From positions 168,052 to 232,051 of the forward strand of contig JAIYBB010000003.1 of assembly GCA_027488735.1 (NCBI GenBank): a stretch of DNA of 64,000 nucleotides. Direction: 5' to 3'. Origin of the DNA: Comamonadaceae bacterium. GTDB lineage: Bacteria > Pseudomonadota > Gammaproteobacteria > Burkholderiales > Burkholderiaceae_C. The first letter of the stretch is position 1. Every line of letters begins with the position of its first letter. A program made the translations under genes and the position numbers. The notes below the pieces were generated by a model. That model ran no database searches, was not told where the DNA came from, and was given only the letters and a program-made list of their open reading frames with translations. This document shows positions 1 through 10,433 of this stretch, in pieces.

Positions 1-1040
1 GGAATGGCGTTTTTGTTGATGGTCATGTGCGCATTGCCCAGCGCCGCTTCTGCGGCTTTGCCGGTGATGCCTTTGGCGCGCAAATCGACCAGCATGACAT
101 GGCTTTGGGTGCCGCCGCTCACAATGCGCAGACCGCGCTCGGTCAAGGTTTTCGCCACGATGTCGGCGTTTTTCAGCACCTGTTGTTGGTACACCTTGAA
201 GCTTGGGTCAAGCGCTTCTTTGAACGCCACCGCTTTGGCCGCGATGACATGCATCAACGGGCCGCCTTGCAGACCGGGGAACACCGCGCTGTTGATGGCT
301 TTTTCATGCTCGGCTTTCATGAGAATGATGCCGCCGCGCGGGCCGCGCAAACTCTTGTGCGTGGTGGAGGTGACCACATCGGCATGCGGCACCGGGTTGG
401 GGTAGACACCTGCCGCGATCAACCCCGCGTAATGCGCCATGTCCACCAGAAAAATAGCGCCGATTTCTTTGGCCACTTTGGCAAAGCGCGCAAAGTCGAT
501 GTGCAAACTGTAAGCCGATGCACCTGCAATGATCAGCTTGGGGCGGGTGGCTAAGGCCTTGGCTTCCATGGCGTCGTAGTCGATTTCTTCTTTGGCGTTC
601 AAGCCGTAGCTCTCCACCTTGAACCACTTGCCGGACAAATTCAATGGCATGCCGTGGGTCAAATGACCGCCTTCGGCCAGACTCATGCCCATGATGGTTT
701 CGCCGGGTTTTAAGAACGCCAGAAACACCGCTTGGTTGGCAGACGCACCGCAATGCGGCTGCACATTGGCCGCGTCTGCACCGAACAATTGTTTGGCCCG
801 ATCGATGGCGAGTTGCTCGGCCACATCGACGTGTTCACAACCGCCGTAATAACGCTTGCCCGGGTAACCTTCGGCGTATTTGTTGGTGAGCTGCGTGCCT
901 TGCGCTTGCATCACAGCAGGCGAGGCGTAGTTTTCACTGGCAATCAATTCGATGTGGTGCTCTTGACGCTGGTTTTCATGCTGAATGGCAGCCCACAGTT
1001 CGGGGTCAGTTTGGGCCATCAGTTGCGAGCGTGAGTACAT
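1..1040 (-). CDS. glyA: Serine hydroxymethyltransferase, 3' end cut by window edge
   Basis: GlyA is a cytosolic PLP enzyme that interconverts serine and glycine and loads one-carbon units onto tetrahydrofolate. The minus frame from the ATG at 1040 stays open to the window edge, giving about 346 of the usual ~415 residues. It begins [20 protein letters not shown] and continues with the family blocks [25 protein letters not shown] and [12 protein letters not shown]; the lysine of the last block holds PLP. The lytic transglycosylase gene lies just upstream on the same strand. The identification is secure from these motifs; only the C-terminus is missing. Confidence 0.97.
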   Translation of the reverse strand, partial: MYSRSQLMAQTDPELWAAIQHENQRQEHHIELIASENYASPAVMQAQGTQLTNKYAEGYPGKRYYGGCEHVDVAEQLAIDRAKQLFGADAANVQPHCGASANQAVFLAFLKPGETIMGMSLAEGGHLTHGMPLNLSGKWFKVESYGLNAKEEIDYDAMEAKALATRPKLIIAGASAYSLHIDFARFAKVAKEIGAIFLVDMAHYAGLIAAGVYPNPVPHADVVTSTTHKSLRGPRGGIILMKAEHEKAINSAVFPGLQGGPLMHVIAAKAVAFKEALDPSFKVYQQQVLKNADIVAKTLTERGLRIVSGGTQSHVMLVDLRAKGITGKAAEAALGNAHMTINKNAI

Positions 1041-1060
1041 GGTTTCTCCGTGTTTCTGTT

Positions 1061-1888
1061 TCAAGGTGAGGGGGTGGATTCGTTGAGTGGGCTGAAGCTA
1101 TTGGTCTTGCCCGACACATCTGTCAAAGCATCTTCAGCAGGCGTTTTGGTGGCTGTGATGGACACTGGTTTTCCATTGGCAACGTCTTGTAGTCGTTGTT
1201 GTTCCGCCAAGACTTTGGCAACATAGCCGCCATCCTCACCGCTGTTGCCTGCACCCACATATTGGCGCAGTCCGGGCTCAAGGCCACCGTTGCGGTCTAT
1301 GGCTTCGCGCAGCACCAAGACCCCGACCCGTAAATTTGCTACTGGGTCAAAGGCCGCGAAATCGCCGCCGAAGTCGTCGTATTTTTCTGTATGTATCTTG
1401 GTGATTACTTGCATAAGACCCTGGGCCCCCATTGAGCTTTGGGCAAATGGGTTGAACCCAGATTCAATCGCCATGACTGCCAGTAGGAGGGTGGGATCGA
1501 GTTTTTTTTGTTTGCCGATGTTGTAGGCCTCAACCACTAACGCGCTCAATGGCTCGGGAGCCACACGGTACTTGCGGCTGAGCCACAAAGCGATGGCGGC
1601 TTGTTCCTTGGACAAATCACGCGGATCCATTGCAGTGGCCCGGTCAACCGCGTCTGCATCATCGCTGAAACCGAAATCCAAGCCGTGCCGGTTTTGTAAC
1701 CAGTCGATGAGTTGAACTTCTACATTGTCACGCAAATCGGTTTGCGTGCTGAAAACCAGCAAAAAGCAAAAAACCGCCAAACCGAGCAAAGCCAGACCGC
1801 TGTGGGTGATCAGGAAAAAGCCTTGGCCAATGTCAGCCACAATGACTCTTACCGATGCTTTGATCGTTTCAAACAGTTTCATCTGCAC
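1061..1888 (-). CDS. Membrane-anchored SLT-type lytic transglycosylase
   Basis: Predicted to cleave peptidoglycan between MurNAc and GlcNAc on the periplasmic side. The 275-residue protein has one N-terminal membrane segment (about residues 24-46, [18 protein letters not shown]). An SLT/GEWL domain follows, with [20 protein letters not shown] containing the catalytic glutamate; [18 protein letters not shown] closes the domain. The tail is Ser/Thr/Pro-rich. It lies 20 bp upstream of glyA on the same strand. The start could be Met1 or Met3. The family call is firm; the exact subclass is not. Confidence 0.88.
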   Translation of the reverse strand: MQMKLFETIKASVRVIVADIGQGFFLITHSGLALLGLAVFCFLLVFSTQTDLRDNVEVQLIDWLQNRHGLDFGFSDDADAVDRATAMDPRDLSKEQAAIALWLSRKYRVAPEPLSALVVEAYNIGKQKKLDPTLLLAVMAIESGFNPFAQSSMGAQGLMQVITKIHTEKYDDFGGDFAAFDPVANLRVGVLVLREAIDRNGGLEPGLRQYVGAGNSGEDGGYVAKVLAEQQRLQDVANGKPVSITATKTPAEDALTDVSGKTNSFSPLNESTPSP

Positions 1889-1957
1889 ATTTTAAACCTT
1901 TGCCCTTAAGCCCTGTCACAATAGCGTGCTCAGCCCATCAGGGTCCAACCTAGCGAT

Positions 1958-4756
1958 TTGACTGCCGTGAATACCCCCTCCCAAAGTTCCCCCGACTTGC
2001 CCGCCTTAGATGTATTGACAGGGGGTGCAATCTCCGCCGCCACCGCAGGCGAAAGACTGACCCGCGTGCGGCAATGGCTCGACACAGAACCTTCTATTGA
2101 CTTGCTGCAACAAGTGTTCAAAGAACTCAGTGCACGCGACAAAGGTGCGGCCAAGCCGGTCAAGGAAAAGCTGGAAGACATGCGGCGTTCCAAAACCCAA
2201 ACCGCTTTGGCCGATGAGTGGGCTGCCAAAGCCAACGTATTGCTCAACCACCCTAAGTTGAATCTGGCTGATGCCATGGCCTGGTCGCGCGATGCAGCCA
2301 AAGCGGGCGCACCTTTGTCGCGTGAGCCACTGTCAGGTTTGCGTTTGGCATTGGCTGACCTGGTCAAACACATTGAAGATTTGGCGCACCGCGCCCAGGT
2401 GTTGCGTGAATCGGCTTTGCTGATGGCGCAACGCATTGAAGTTTTGTCAACCAAGCCTTGGACCGAAGCCATCGAATTGCGCGCTACGTTGCAATCAGAC
2501 TTGCAGCGCTTTGACGCCGAATGGCACACCCTCAGCCAAGACCGGCACTGGCAAAGCGTTGACCCCAAATACCCCGCCATCCTCAATGAAGGTGCGCAAC
2601 ACATCCATCTGGTGTGGGATGCATTCAATGCCGCTCTGTTGCAAACAGAAGCCGCCGCAGCAGACGCCACCTTGCCTTTGCCAGGGGTACCCGCTTGGGC
2701 TGATCAATTGCGTGTGTTGCGCGGTGAGGCGGCCAAGCCCGCGTCTGCCACAGCCAGCAAACCCGTTCCTCCCTCAGCCAGCAAACCTGCCCCAGATCCG
2801 GCCCAACAGGCGCAGGCTGTCCAAGCCGTGCAACAACTGATGCAAACGCTGGAAGGCGAGTTGGCGCTGGGCCACAGCAAAGCCACTACCGCTGCGGCCA
2901 CCGCCCTGCGCCAATCCCTCAAATCCAACGCGCGTTGGTTGCCTGCTGAAATTGAGGCCAATGCCCAGTTGGCGCTCACCAAGGCGACTGAACTTGAAGG
3001 CTGGCAACGCTGGCGCGCTGACCAACTGCGCGCAGAATTGGTGACCAAAGCAGAGGCGCTACTCAAGCCTGAAGTAAATAAGGCACCACAGACAAGCGCC
3101 GCAGCAGAAGCAAGCGCCCCAGCAGAGTCAAGCGAAGCAGCAGAAGCAAGTGCCCCTGCAGCACAGGTTTGGGTTCCGGTGTTGACAGGACGCAAATTGC
3201 AAGACACGTTGCGCCAATTACGCGACGCATGGAAACAGACCGACCAAGGCGGACAACCTAACCATGCCTTGTGGAAACGTTTTGACCAGGCATGCAACCG
3301 TGCTTACCCTTTTGTGCAGGGATGGTTAGAGAAAACCAAAGCCGAGTCACAGGCTCACCGCGAGCAACGTTTGGCTTTGCTGGCCGAAGTCGCAGCCTGG
3401 ACCGAGGCCCATGCTGGCAACACCGATTGGAAATCACAAGCGCGTGAATTGCACCAGTTTTCAGAGCGCTGGCGCAACAGCGGCCATTTGAGCGAAAAAA
3501 CTTTTGCTGAATTGCAAGTGCAGTGGAAAGCCGCCATGTCCAGCGCACATGCGGCACTTGAACAAGCGCAGGCAGCCAGCATCGCCAAGCGCCGTGCCAT
3601 GATCGAAGAGGCCAAACAACTGGCCAGTGCCGCCATTCTAAAAATCGATGCCGTCAAGGCACTGCAACAGCGTTGGCAAATCGAATCGCAGGCGGTTGCA
3701 CTCGAGCGTAAATTGGCCCAAAAACTGTGGGATGCATTCCGACAACCACTGGATGAAGCGTTTCAACGCAAAACACAAGACCGTGGCAGCCAAACGCAGG
3801 CTTTGTCAGCGCATGACCAAATGGTGTTGGAGGCATCTCACGCTTTGGAAAAAGCCATTGCGCAAGGCGATGTGTCAGCCATTCGCCAGGCTATGCAACA
3901 TTTGAACCAAGTCGTGACCGCGCAACCCGGCTCGACTGTTACCGCACCTGTGCCACCCGAAGTGCCGGTGTCGTCTGAAGTTTCATCGTCATCAGAAGTT
4001 CCCGCGCCCTCTGAAGGATCAGAAGCGCCCGTGCCATCTGACGGGCAGGTCGCTGAAGAACAATCAACAAACTCTGAAATTTCTGAGCCAATCAAAGCCG
4101 AGACCAAACCGCCCATGCCAGCCAAAAAGGTGGTGGCGGTGCGTGGCGACGATCGCCCTGGACAGAAAAAAACCGAACCCGTTGTGGCCGGACGATTTGG
4201 CGACAAGCCGGGTGCGCGTCGCAATGAGCGTGATGCGCCTTCGCGTCGCTCTGACCGAGATGCACCGCGCTCACGCGAGTCTTTTGCCGAACGCGGCCCT
4301 CGGCTTGGCGACGCAGCCTTCCGCGCCCAGCGCCATGCGATGGAGCTTGCGGAAGCCGCATTGAAAAAGCTGGCCATGCAAGCCCATGGAGAAGTGCTGG
4401 TACATGTGTTGTCTGCGTGGAAACTCAGACAGGCTGAGCAACTGCCGGCGGCAAAAGAGTTGGGTCAACGCATCACTGCAGCCCAACGACAAGAATGGGT
4501 TCAGGCCATCACCACTGATGCCAAAGGCGAGTCTTCCACTGCGTTGCTGCGTTTAGAAATGGCGGCTGAAGTGAACACACCTGCTGACCATCAAGCAGAC
4601 AGACGCGCTCTTCAATTGCAGTTATTGACCAAGCGGCATGAAGCACCACCAGCGCAAACTTGGGCGCACGATGTAGCCACTGTTTTAAAAGCCGCGTTCA
4701 CGCCAGATGCCGAGCAACGTTTGCAAAACGTGCTGAGGGTTTTGCTCAGGCGTTGA
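1958..4756 (+). CDS. Large DUF349 domain protein
   Basis: A 932-residue, mostly helical protein with several DUF349-type repeats of the pattern (L/R)(R/K)(D/E)xW(K/R), for example LRQLRDAWKQTDQGGQPNHALWKRF and LHQFSERWRNSGHLSEKTFAELQVQW. Helical blocks are separated by low-complexity linkers: Ala/Ser/Pro/Lys-rich near residues 260-285, Ala/Glu-rich near 380-400, Pro/Ser/Val/Glu-rich near 660-710, and a basic Arg/Asp-rich stretch near 735-775. No signal peptide or membrane segment is seen, so it is probably cytosolic. DUF349 proteins have no settled function. The start used is TTG 1958; GTG 1967 is an alternative. Its 3' end overlaps the convergent lpxH by 11 bp. Confidence 0.85.
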   Translation: MTAVNTPSQSSPDLPALDVLTGGAISAATAGERLTRVRQWLDTEPSIDLLQQVFKELSARDKGAAKPVKEKLEDMRRSKTQTALADEWAAKANVLLNHPKLNLADAMAWSRDAAKAGAPLSREPLSGLRLALADLVKHIEDLAHRAQVLRESALLMAQRIEVLSTKPWTEAIELRATLQSDLQRFDAEWHTLSQDRHWQSVDPKYPAILNEGAQHIHLVWDAFNAALLQTEAAAADATLPLPGVPAWADQLRVLRGEAAKPASATASKPVPPSASKPAPDPAQQAQAVQAVQQLMQTLEGELALGHSKATTAAATALRQSLKSNARWLPAEIEANAQLALTKATELEGWQRWRADQLRAELVTKAEALLKPEVNKAPQTSAAAEASAPAESSEAAEASAPAAQVWVPVLTGRKLQDTLRQLRDAWKQTDQGGQPNHALWKRFDQACNRAYPFVQGWLEKTKAESQAHREQRLALLAEVAAWTEAHAGNTDWKSQARELHQFSERWRNSGHLSEKTFAELQVQWKAAMSSAHAALEQAQAASIAKRRAMIEEAKQLASAAILKIDAVKALQQRWQIESQAVALERKLAQKLWDAFRQPLDEAFQRKTQDRGSQTQALSAHDQMVLEASHALEKAIAQGDVSAIRQAMQHLNQVVTAQPGSTVTAPVPPEVPVSSEVSSSSEVPAPSEGSEAPVPSDGQVAEEQSTNSEISEPIKAETKPPMPAKKVVAVRGDDRPGQKKTEPVVAGRFGDKPGARRNERDAPSRRSDRDAPRSRESFAERGPRLGDAAFRAQRHAMELAEAALKKLAMQAHGEVLVHVLSAWKLRQAEQLPAAKELGQRITAAQRQEWVQAITTDAKGESSTALLRLEMAAEVNTPADHQADRRALQLQLLTKRHEAPPAQTWAHDVATVLKAAFTPDAEQRLQNVLRVLLRR

Positions 4757-5558
4757 CAGGTGCGGGCAACGCCTGACGTAAGAAGCCGCTGCCGCGTTGC
4801 CATACCAAGGACTCCAAGCGCGGTGGTGAGGCCATAGCCTCCCAATCGCTCAGCACAATGCGCTCGAATGGCTGTTGCATCCGGTGGTCTTGCGGCATAT
4901 GGGTATGCCCATGAATCAACACTGATGCACCACAAGCTTTCAGCCATTGGACACAAGCCACTTCATCAACGTCGGCCCAGTTCTCCATCATGGATTTATT
5001 GGCTAAGCTTTGTGCTTTCAACGTTTTGGCCAGTTGCATTCGGTCTTGCAAACTGCTTGCTTTCAATTGCACCAAGCTTTGCGCCGAACGTATGGTTTGG
5101 CGATAAGCCTGATAGGCAGTATCAGACAAGCACAGCGCATCGCCGTGGCTGAGCAGCCAGGGCTGGCTGTCGGCTTGCACGATGCAGGGGTCGCTGATGG
5201 CTGTCATGCCGGCGGCTTCGCAAGCTGTCGAGTCCAATAAGAAATCTCGGTTGCCCACCAACCAGTAAATTGGCAGGGTTTGGCTCAAGCTTTGAAGACG
5301 AGCGAGGCAATCGCGCTCAAACACAGCCGGTGGGTGTTGCAATATATCGTCGCCTAGCCAGACGTCGAACAAATCACCCAAGATAAATAACGCATCGGCG
5401 TTCAAGGTTTGTAAGTGATCCGCCCATGCGCGAAAAGTGGCTGGATCATCTGCGCGTAAATGCACATCCGAGAAAAAGGCAATACGCTTGCAGTCACGCA
5501 AATCCAGTGTGGTGAGCGTGGCGGGCAAGGGCACCGCCAAGACATCCGCATCAGACAT
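4746..5558 (-). CDS. lpxH: UDP-2,3-diacylglucosamine diphosphatase
   Basis: LpxH hydrolyses UDP-2,3-diacylglucosamine to lipid X and UMP at the inner face of the inner membrane, in lipid A synthesis. The 270-residue protein has the full calcineurin-type metallophosphatase motif set: FFSDVHL, GDLFDVWLGDD, GNRDF, SHGDALC and HGHTHMPQ. Length is slightly above the usual ~240 because of extra residues at both ends. It is the last gene of the minus-strand run TPR - ppiA - ppiB - lpxH, 12 bp after ppiB. Confidence 0.96.
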   Translation of the reverse strand: MSDADVLAVPLPATLTTLDLRDCKRIAFFSDVHLRADDPATFRAWADHLQTLNADALFILGDLFDVWLGDDILQHPPAVFERDCLARLQSLSQTLPIYWLVGNRDFLLDSTACEAAGMTAISDPCIVQADSQPWLLSHGDALCLSDTAYQAYRQTIRSAQSLVQLKASSLQDRMQLAKTLKAQSLANKSMMENWADVDEVACVQWLKACGASVLIHGHTHMPQDHRMQQPFERIVLSDWEAMASPPRLESLVWQRGSGFLRQALPAPVNA

Positions 5559-5570
5559 GCGCGAACAGGT

Positions 5571-6077
5571 TCACAGCAGCACAGCCTTGGTGACCAACAC
5601 CTCGTCCTTGGGCACATCGTCATGAAAACCGCGTCGGCCAGTGGCTACTTGTGTGATGGCGTCCACCACTTCTGTGCCTGCAATGACCTTGCCAAAAACG
5701 GCGTAACCCCAACCTGAAGGTGTGGGTGCGGAGTGGTTCAAAAAATCGTTGTCTTTGACATTGATGAAAAACTGAGCTGTGGCTGAATGCGGGTCGCTGG
5801 TACGCGCCATGGCAACTGTGTAGCAGTCGTTGGTGAGGCCATTGTTGGCTTCGTTTTCAAGCTTGGTGCCGACTTTTTTTTCTTTCAGACCAGGACCCAT
5901 GCCGCCGCCTTGCACCATGAAGCCGGGTATCACCCGGTGAAAAATAGTGTCGTCATAGTGGCCTTGTTCAACATAGCTGAGGAAATTGGCAACAGTTTTG
6001 GGTGCTTTCTCGGCATCAAGTTCAAGGGTAATAACACCATGGTCTTGGATATGCAGTTCGACTTGGGGGTTTGACAT
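5571..6077 (-). CDS. ppiB: Cytoplasmic cyclophilin-type peptidyl-prolyl isomerase
   Basis: Catalyses cis-trans isomerisation of Xaa-Pro bonds in the cytosol. The 168-residue protein has the cyclophilin core IFHRVIPGFMVQGGG, the SATAQFFINVKDNDFL block and WGYAVFGKVIAG; the Arg of FHRV, the Gln of VQGG and the Phe of QFFIN are active-site residues. The start is the ATG at 6077, preceded by GGTGAAG; a longer open frame upstream lies in ppiA sequence. No signal peptide. It starts 2 bp after ppiA ends and is a clear paralogue of it. Confidence 0.96.
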   Translation of the reverse strand: MSNPQVELHIQDHGVITLELDAEKAPKTVANFLSYVEQGHYDDTIFHRVIPGFMVQGGGMGPGLKEKKVGTKLENEANNGLTNDCYTVAMARTSDPHSATAQFFINVKDNDFLNHSAPTPSGWGYAVFGKVIAGTEVVDAITQVATGRRGFHDDVPKDEVLVTKAVLL

Positions 6078-6079
6078 GT

Positions 6080-6673
6080 TTACTTCACCAGGGTTGCAGA
6101 TTGAATGACGACAGGGGTTTGGGGAACATCCGTCGGAAAAGGGCCACCAGGGCCGGTAGGCGTGGCTTTGATGCGGTTGACCACATCCATGCCGGAGATG
6201 ACTTTGCCGAACGCGACATAGCCCCAACCTTGGGAAGTGGCTGACTGGTGGTCAAGAAAATCATTGTCTTTGACATTGATAAAAAACTGCGCTGAGGCTG
6301 AATGCGGGTTGTTGGTTCGGGCCATGGAAAGCGTGCCAACGGTATTGCGTAAACCACCGTTAGCTTTTGCCTCTACACCTTCGTGTTTGATGGGTGAACG
6401 GGTATTTTTTTCGTTGTACTTGGTGTCGTATCCGCCGCCTTGGACCATGAAATTATTGATAACCCGGTGAAACAAAGTGCCGTTGTAGTGGCCATCACGC
6501 ACGTAGCTTAAAAAGTTTTCTACCGTTTTCGGCGTTTTCTCGGGGTAGACCTCGACCATAAATTCGCCGGCGCTGGTGACAAATTTGACTTGAGGATTGG
6601 AGGACTGAGCCTGTGCAGTCATTACAAAACACAGCAGAAAGCTGAGTGCTAGGCGGTGAGCGGTTTGCATCAT
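6080..6673 (-). CDS. ppiA: Periplasmic cyclophilin-type peptidyl-prolyl isomerase
   Basis: Exported counterpart of ppiB. The 197-residue precursor starts with a signal peptide, MMQTAHRLALSFLLCFVMTAQAQ, with cleavage probably after AQA. The cyclophilin fold follows with LFHRVINNFMVQGGGYD, SASAQFFINVKDNDFLDH and GWGYVAFGKVISGMDVV. It overlaps the TPR gene upstream by 4 bp and is followed 2 bp later by ppiB, so the genes are probably co-transcribed. A tandem periplasmic/cytosolic cyclophilin pair next to lpxH is common in Burkholderiales. Confidence 0.96.
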   Translation of the reverse strand: MMQTAHRLALSFLLCFVMTAQAQSSNPQVKFVTSAGEFMVEVYPEKTPKTVENFLSYVRDGHYNGTLFHRVINNFMVQGGGYDTKYNEKNTRSPIKHEGVEAKANGGLRNTVGTLSMARTNNPHSASAQFFINVKDNDFLDHQSATSQGWGYVAFGKVISGMDVVNRIKATPTGPGGPFPTDVPQTPVVIQSATLVK

Positions 6674-7263
6674 GGTGGTGTCAAAGTGAGTTGAAGAGCG
6701 GGTTGAAGAGCCGTGGTTTTTTGCTTCAGCGATTTGACAGCGCCGCCCAAACGAATGGCGTTGTCATAGGAACGTTGCGCCAGATGGACGAGTATGTCAC
6801 CCAAGTTTTCATGGGCAGTGGCGTAATCAGGATTATTGCGAAGTGCATATTCAAACGCTTGTCTGGCTTCATCGATGCGGCCCTTGGCAGCAAGCATCAC
6901 GCCAAGATTGTTTTGTACTTCAGGCAGTTCAGGGTATTCGCGTGAAAGATCTAAATAGGTCTCAAATGCTTCATCGGTGCGGTTGAGTTGCTCTAATAAG
7001 CGGGCGCGCCAAAAACGCATTTGCGGGTCACGCGGTTGCTCTTGCAAGTATTCTTCGGTGATCAACAGTGCGTTGTTCCAGTCGCGACGCATCATGCTTT
7101 TTTGTACTTCTTCGTGTGGCGTGCCTTTGTATGTTTGCTGTGTCACAGTTTGCGCTTGCGCACTTGTCACGCCAATAGTCACAAAGGCCCATAACAAAAC
7201 CATCCCGCATCCTGAGACCCAAGCCATGCTGTTTGGTTTGAATAAAAGCTGAAAAAAGGGCAT
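6670..7263 (-). CDS. Exported TPR-repeat protein
   Basis: A protein of about 197 residues with a hydrophobic N-terminal segment (MAWVSGCGMVLLWAFVTIGVTSAQAQ) that looks like a signal peptide. It is followed by two to three TPR units, such as PEVQNNLGVMLAAKGRIDEARQAFEYAL and PDYATAHENLGDILVHLAQRSYDNAI. Probably a periplasmic scaffold; partner unknown. Start is uncertain: ATG 7263, GTG 7284 and ATG 7227 are all possible and none has a convincing Shine-Dalgarno. First gene of the TPR - ppiA - ppiB - lpxH operon, divergent from cysS. Confidence 0.82.
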   Translation of the reverse strand: MPFFQLLFKPNSMAWVSGCGMVLLWAFVTIGVTSAQAQTVTQQTYKGTPHEEVQKSMMRRDWNNALLITEEYLQEQPRDPQMRFWRARLLEQLNRTDEAFETYLDLSREYPELPEVQNNLGVMLAAKGRIDEARQAFEYALRNNPDYATAHENLGDILVHLAQRSYDNAIRLGGAVKSLKQKTTALQPALQLTLTPP

Positions 7264-7387
7264 GAAAATAAAAGTTAAGGGCACCTGTCAAGAAGATGCA
7301 AACCAGAGGACCTCGGTATACTGAAGACATTGTAGTAGAGTGACATTACGCACTTTTCAAGTGCAATTACTTTCCGATTCAACCACC

Positions 7388-8773
7388 ATGGCTCTTCGAA
7401 TTTTCAACACGCTCGCGCGTGAGTTGCAGGTTTTCGAACCACTCACGCCAGGACATGTGCGCATGTATGTGTGCGGCATGACGGTGTATGACTTTTGCCA
7501 TATGGGCCATGCGCGTTCGATGGTGGCCTTTGATGTGGTGCAACGCTGGCTCAAGCAAACGGGCATGCAAGTCACCTATGTGCGCAATATCACCGACATC
7601 GACGACAAAATCATCCGACGCGCTACAGAAAATGGCGAATCCATTCGTGCCCTGACAGACCGCATGGTGGCCGCATTGCACCAAGACGCGGATGCATTGG
7701 GCATTGAACGCCCGCAAGCTGAACCCCGCGCTACCGACCATGTCAGTGGCATGTTGGGCTTGATCGCCACACTTGAGGACAGAGGCTTGGCCTACCGCAG
7801 TCCCAACGGCGATGTGAATTTCGCAGTTCGTAAATTCCCCGGGTACGGCAAGTTGTCCGGCAAGTCGCTGGATGAATTACATGCTGGCGAACGCGTGGCC
7901 GTGCTCGATGGCAAGGAAGACCCATTGGACTTCGTGCTGTGGAAATCTGCCAAGCCCGATGAACCCGCAGAGGTGAAATGGGACAGCGAATTTGGCAGTG
8001 GCCGCCCCGGTTGGCATATTGAGTGTTCAGCCATGTCGTGCAGCTTATTGGGTAAATCGTTTGACATTCATGGCGGCGGCGCAGATTTGCAATTCCCTCA
8101 CCATGAAAACGAAATTGCACAAAGTGAAGGTGCCCACGGCGTGACCATGGCGCGCTATTGGATGCACAACGGTTTCATCAACGTGGACAACGTCAAGATG
8201 TCCAAGAGTCTGGGTAACTTTTTCACCATACGCGATGTGTTTCAACGCTATCGCCCGGAAGAAGTACGCTTTTTTGTGGTGCGCAGCCACTACCGCAGTC
8301 CACTCAATTTCAGCGACCAGCATTTGGACGATGCCAAAGCCTCCCTCAAGCGTTTGTATACCGCCTTGCAAACGGTATCTCCGAAACCCTTGGTCATCGA
8401 CTGGCAACAACCGCAAGCCGCGCGCTTCAAAGCCGCCATGGATGAAGATTTCGGCACGCCCGAAGCGGTGGCGGTGTTGTTTGATCTGGCCGCAGAAGTC
8501 AACCGTGCTCAATCGGTGCAAGCCAGCAGTTTGCTCAAGGCTTTGGGCGGTGTATTGGGCTTGTTACAAGCCGATCCCTTGGCCTTTTTGCAAACTGTCC
8601 ATGCCAACACAAACAACGGTGATATTTCGCAAATAGAAACCCTGATTGCTGAGCGTACCGCCGCCAAAGCCGCGCGCGACTTTGCCCGCGCCGATCAACT
8701 CCGCCAGCAATTGAGTGACATGGGGGTGGTATTGAAAGACTCTGCCCAAGGCACACAGTGGGAGCGCGCTTGA
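7388..8773 (+). CDS. cysS: Cysteinyl-tRNA synthetase
   Basis: Charges tRNA-Cys with cysteine in the cytosol. The 461-residue class I synthetase shows the zinc-site cysteine and HIGH-type motif in [18 protein letters not shown], the block [23 protein letters not shown], and the KMSKS loop as [15 protein letters not shown] chose the ATG at 7388 ([11 protein letters not shown]), which matches the family N-terminus, over an in-frame extension to 7340. It overlaps the following glycosylase gene at TGATG. Confidence 0.98.
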   Translation: MALRIFNTLARELQVFEPLTPGHVRMYVCGMTVYDFCHMGHARSMVAFDVVQRWLKQTGMQVTYVRNITDIDDKIIRRATENGESIRALTDRMVAALHQDADALGIERPQAEPRATDHVSGMLGLIATLEDRGLAYRSPNGDVNFAVRKFPGYGKLSGKSLDELHAGERVAVLDGKEDPLDFVLWKSAKPDEPAEVKWDSEFGSGRPGWHIECSAMSCSLLGKSFDIHGGGADLQFPHHENEIAQSEGAHGVTMARYWMHNGFINVDNVKMSKSLGNFFTIRDVFQRYRPEEVRFFVVRSHYRSPLNFSDQHLDDAKASLKRLYTALQTVSPKPLVIDWQQPQAARFKAAMDEDFGTPEAVAVLFDLAAEVNRAQSVQASSLLKALGGVLGLLQADPLAFLQTVHANTNNGDISQIETLIAERTAAKAARDFARADQLRQQLSDMGVVLKDSAQGTQWERA

Positions 8774-9420
8774 TGGCTGGCCGCCCGCTTCAGGTCAAAC
8801 GCGTCACCCCCGAGTACTGGGAGGAAGCCTGTCGGCACTTGGCCAAGAAAGACCGTGTCATGCGTCGCCTGATCCCACAGTTTGGGGACGCCTGTTTGGA
8901 GTCGCGCGGAGACGCTTTCGTGACCTTGGCACGCAGCATTGTGGGGCAGCAAATTTCTGTCAAAGCTGCGCAATCCGTGTGGGACAAATTTGCCGCGCTG
9001 TGCAAAAACATCACACCTGCAAACGTGCTCAAACTCAAAGTTGACGACATGCGCGGCGCTGGTTTGTCTGCACGCAAGGTGGAATACCTGGTGGACTTGG
9101 CCTTGCATTTTTCCAACGGCGCAGTGCACACCCGCAAATGGTCCGACATGGACGACGAGTCCATCATCGAAGAATTGGTGGCGATCCGTGGCATTGGCCG
9201 TTGGACCGCCGAGATGTTTTTGATTTTTTATTTGCTGCGCCCCAACGTATTACCGTTGGACGATGTTGGTTTGATCAACGGCATCAGTAAAAACTATTTT
9301 TCAGGCGAGGCCGTCAGCCGCAGCGACGCTCGCGAAGTCGCTGCCGCTTGGCAACCTTATTGCAGTGTGGCAACTTGGTATATTTGGCGCTCGCTGGACC
9401 CTCAGCCTGTGGCCTACTGA
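8773..9420 (+). CDS. DNA-3-methyladenine glycosylase II, AlkA/HhH-GPD type
   Basis: A base-excision repair glycosylase that removes alkylated purines. The 215-residue protein has the HhH-GPD fold: [38 protein letters not shown], and the helix-hairpin-helix [21 protein letters not shown] followed by the catalytic aspartate in LPLDDVGL. It lacks the N-terminal AlkA domain of E. coli and resembles the compact Burkholderiales form. Start ATG 8773 overlaps the cysS stop. It is followed by accA. Confidence 0.92.
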   Translation: MAGRPLQVKRVTPEYWEEACRHLAKKDRVMRRLIPQFGDACLESRGDAFVTLARSIVGQQISVKAAQSVWDKFAALCKNITPANVLKLKVDDMRGAGLSARKVEYLVDLALHFSNGAVHTRKWSDMDDESIIEELVAIRGIGRWTAEMFLIFYLLRPNVLPLDDVGLINGISKNYFSGEAVSRSDAREVAAAWQPYCSVATWYIWRSLDPQPVAY

Positions 9421-9455
9421 AGCTGTCACGGCCCCGAGCCCACAAGGAGAAACGA

Positions 9456-10433
9456 TTGGCCAAGAAAACTTTTCTCGATTTCGAGCAGCCGATTGCTGAG
9501 CTTGAATCCAAAATTGAAGAATTGCGCTATGTGCAAGTCGAATCTGCTGTAGACATTTCAGAAGAAATTGAGCAGCTGTCGAAAAAAAGCCTGCAACTCA
9601 CCAAAGACATCTACAGTGATTTGACACCTTGGCAAATCACCAAAATAGCGCGCCACCCCGAGCGGCCTTACACGCTTGATTACATCAACGAAATTTTCAC
9701 TGACTTCGTTGAAATGCATGGCGACAGACATTTCTCTGACGATCTGAGTATTGTGGGCGGCTTGGCCCGTTTCAATGGCAATGCATGCATGGTGCTGGGG
9801 CAGCAAAAAGGCCGCGACACGCGTGAGCGCACCGCACGCAATTTCGGCATGACCCGTCCTGAAGGCTATCGCAAGGCATTGCGCCTGATGAAGACTGCTG
9901 AAAAATTCAAATTGCCAGTGTTCACATTTGTTGATACACCGGGCGCTTTTCCCGGCATCGATGCCGAGGAGCGCAGCCAAAGCGAAGCCATTGGGCGCAA
10001 TATTTTCGAGATGGCGCAATTGCAAGTACCCATCATCACCACCATCATTGGCGAGGGTGGCTCTGGCGGCGCTTTGGCCATCAGCGTAGCCGATCAATTG
10101 TTGATGTTGCAGTATTCCATTTACTCGGTCATCAGCCCTGAAGGTTGCGCCTCCATTTTGTGGAAAACCTCTGACCGCGCTTCCGATGCTGCCGATGCCT
10201 TGGGCATCACCGCGCATCGACTCAAAGCCTTGGGATTGGTCGACAAAATTGTCAACGAACCAGTGGGTGGTGCCCACCGCGACACCAAACTCATGGCTTC
10301 CCATTTAAAGCGTGGCTTGAATGACGCTTGGCGTCAACTCAGCGACCTCAAACCCAATGAGTTGCTCGACAGACGTTATGAACGTCTGCAAAGCTATGGC
10401 CGATTCAACGACACCAAAGCCGACGCGCGTTGA
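9456..10433 (+). CDS. accA: Acetyl-CoA carboxylase carboxyltransferase subunit alpha
   Basis: AccA with AccD transfers carboxyl from carboxybiotin to acetyl-CoA, giving malonyl-CoA for fatty acid synthesis. The 325-residue protein starts at TTG 9456, preceded by AAGGAGA at ideal spacing, and reads [20 protein letters not shown] as the family does. Typical blocks are [52 protein letters not shown] and [13 protein letters not shown]. An in-frame extension upstream to 9348 overlaps the glycosylase gene and is not used. Its end overlaps tilS by 38 bp. Confidence 0.97.
   Translation: MAKKTFLDFEQPIAELESKIEELRYVQVESAVDISEEIEQLSKKSLQLTKDIYSDLTPWQITKIARHPERPYTLDYINEIFTDFVEMHGDRHFSDDLSIVGGLARFNGNACMVLGQQKGRDTRERTARNFGMTRPEGYRKALRLMKTAEKFKLPVFTFVDTPGAFPGIDAEERSQSEAIGRNIFEMAQLQVPIITTIIGEGGSGGALAISVADQLLMLQYSIYSVISPEGCASILWKTSDRASDAADALGITAHRLKALGLVDKIVNEPVGGAHRDTKLMASHLKRGLNDAWRQLSDLKPNELLDRRYERLQSYGRFNDTKADAR

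Noticed and set aside
304..753. Minus-strand 149-codon ORF at the left end
   Set aside because: Out-of-frame shadow of glyA, whose true frame is open from 1040 to the window edge.
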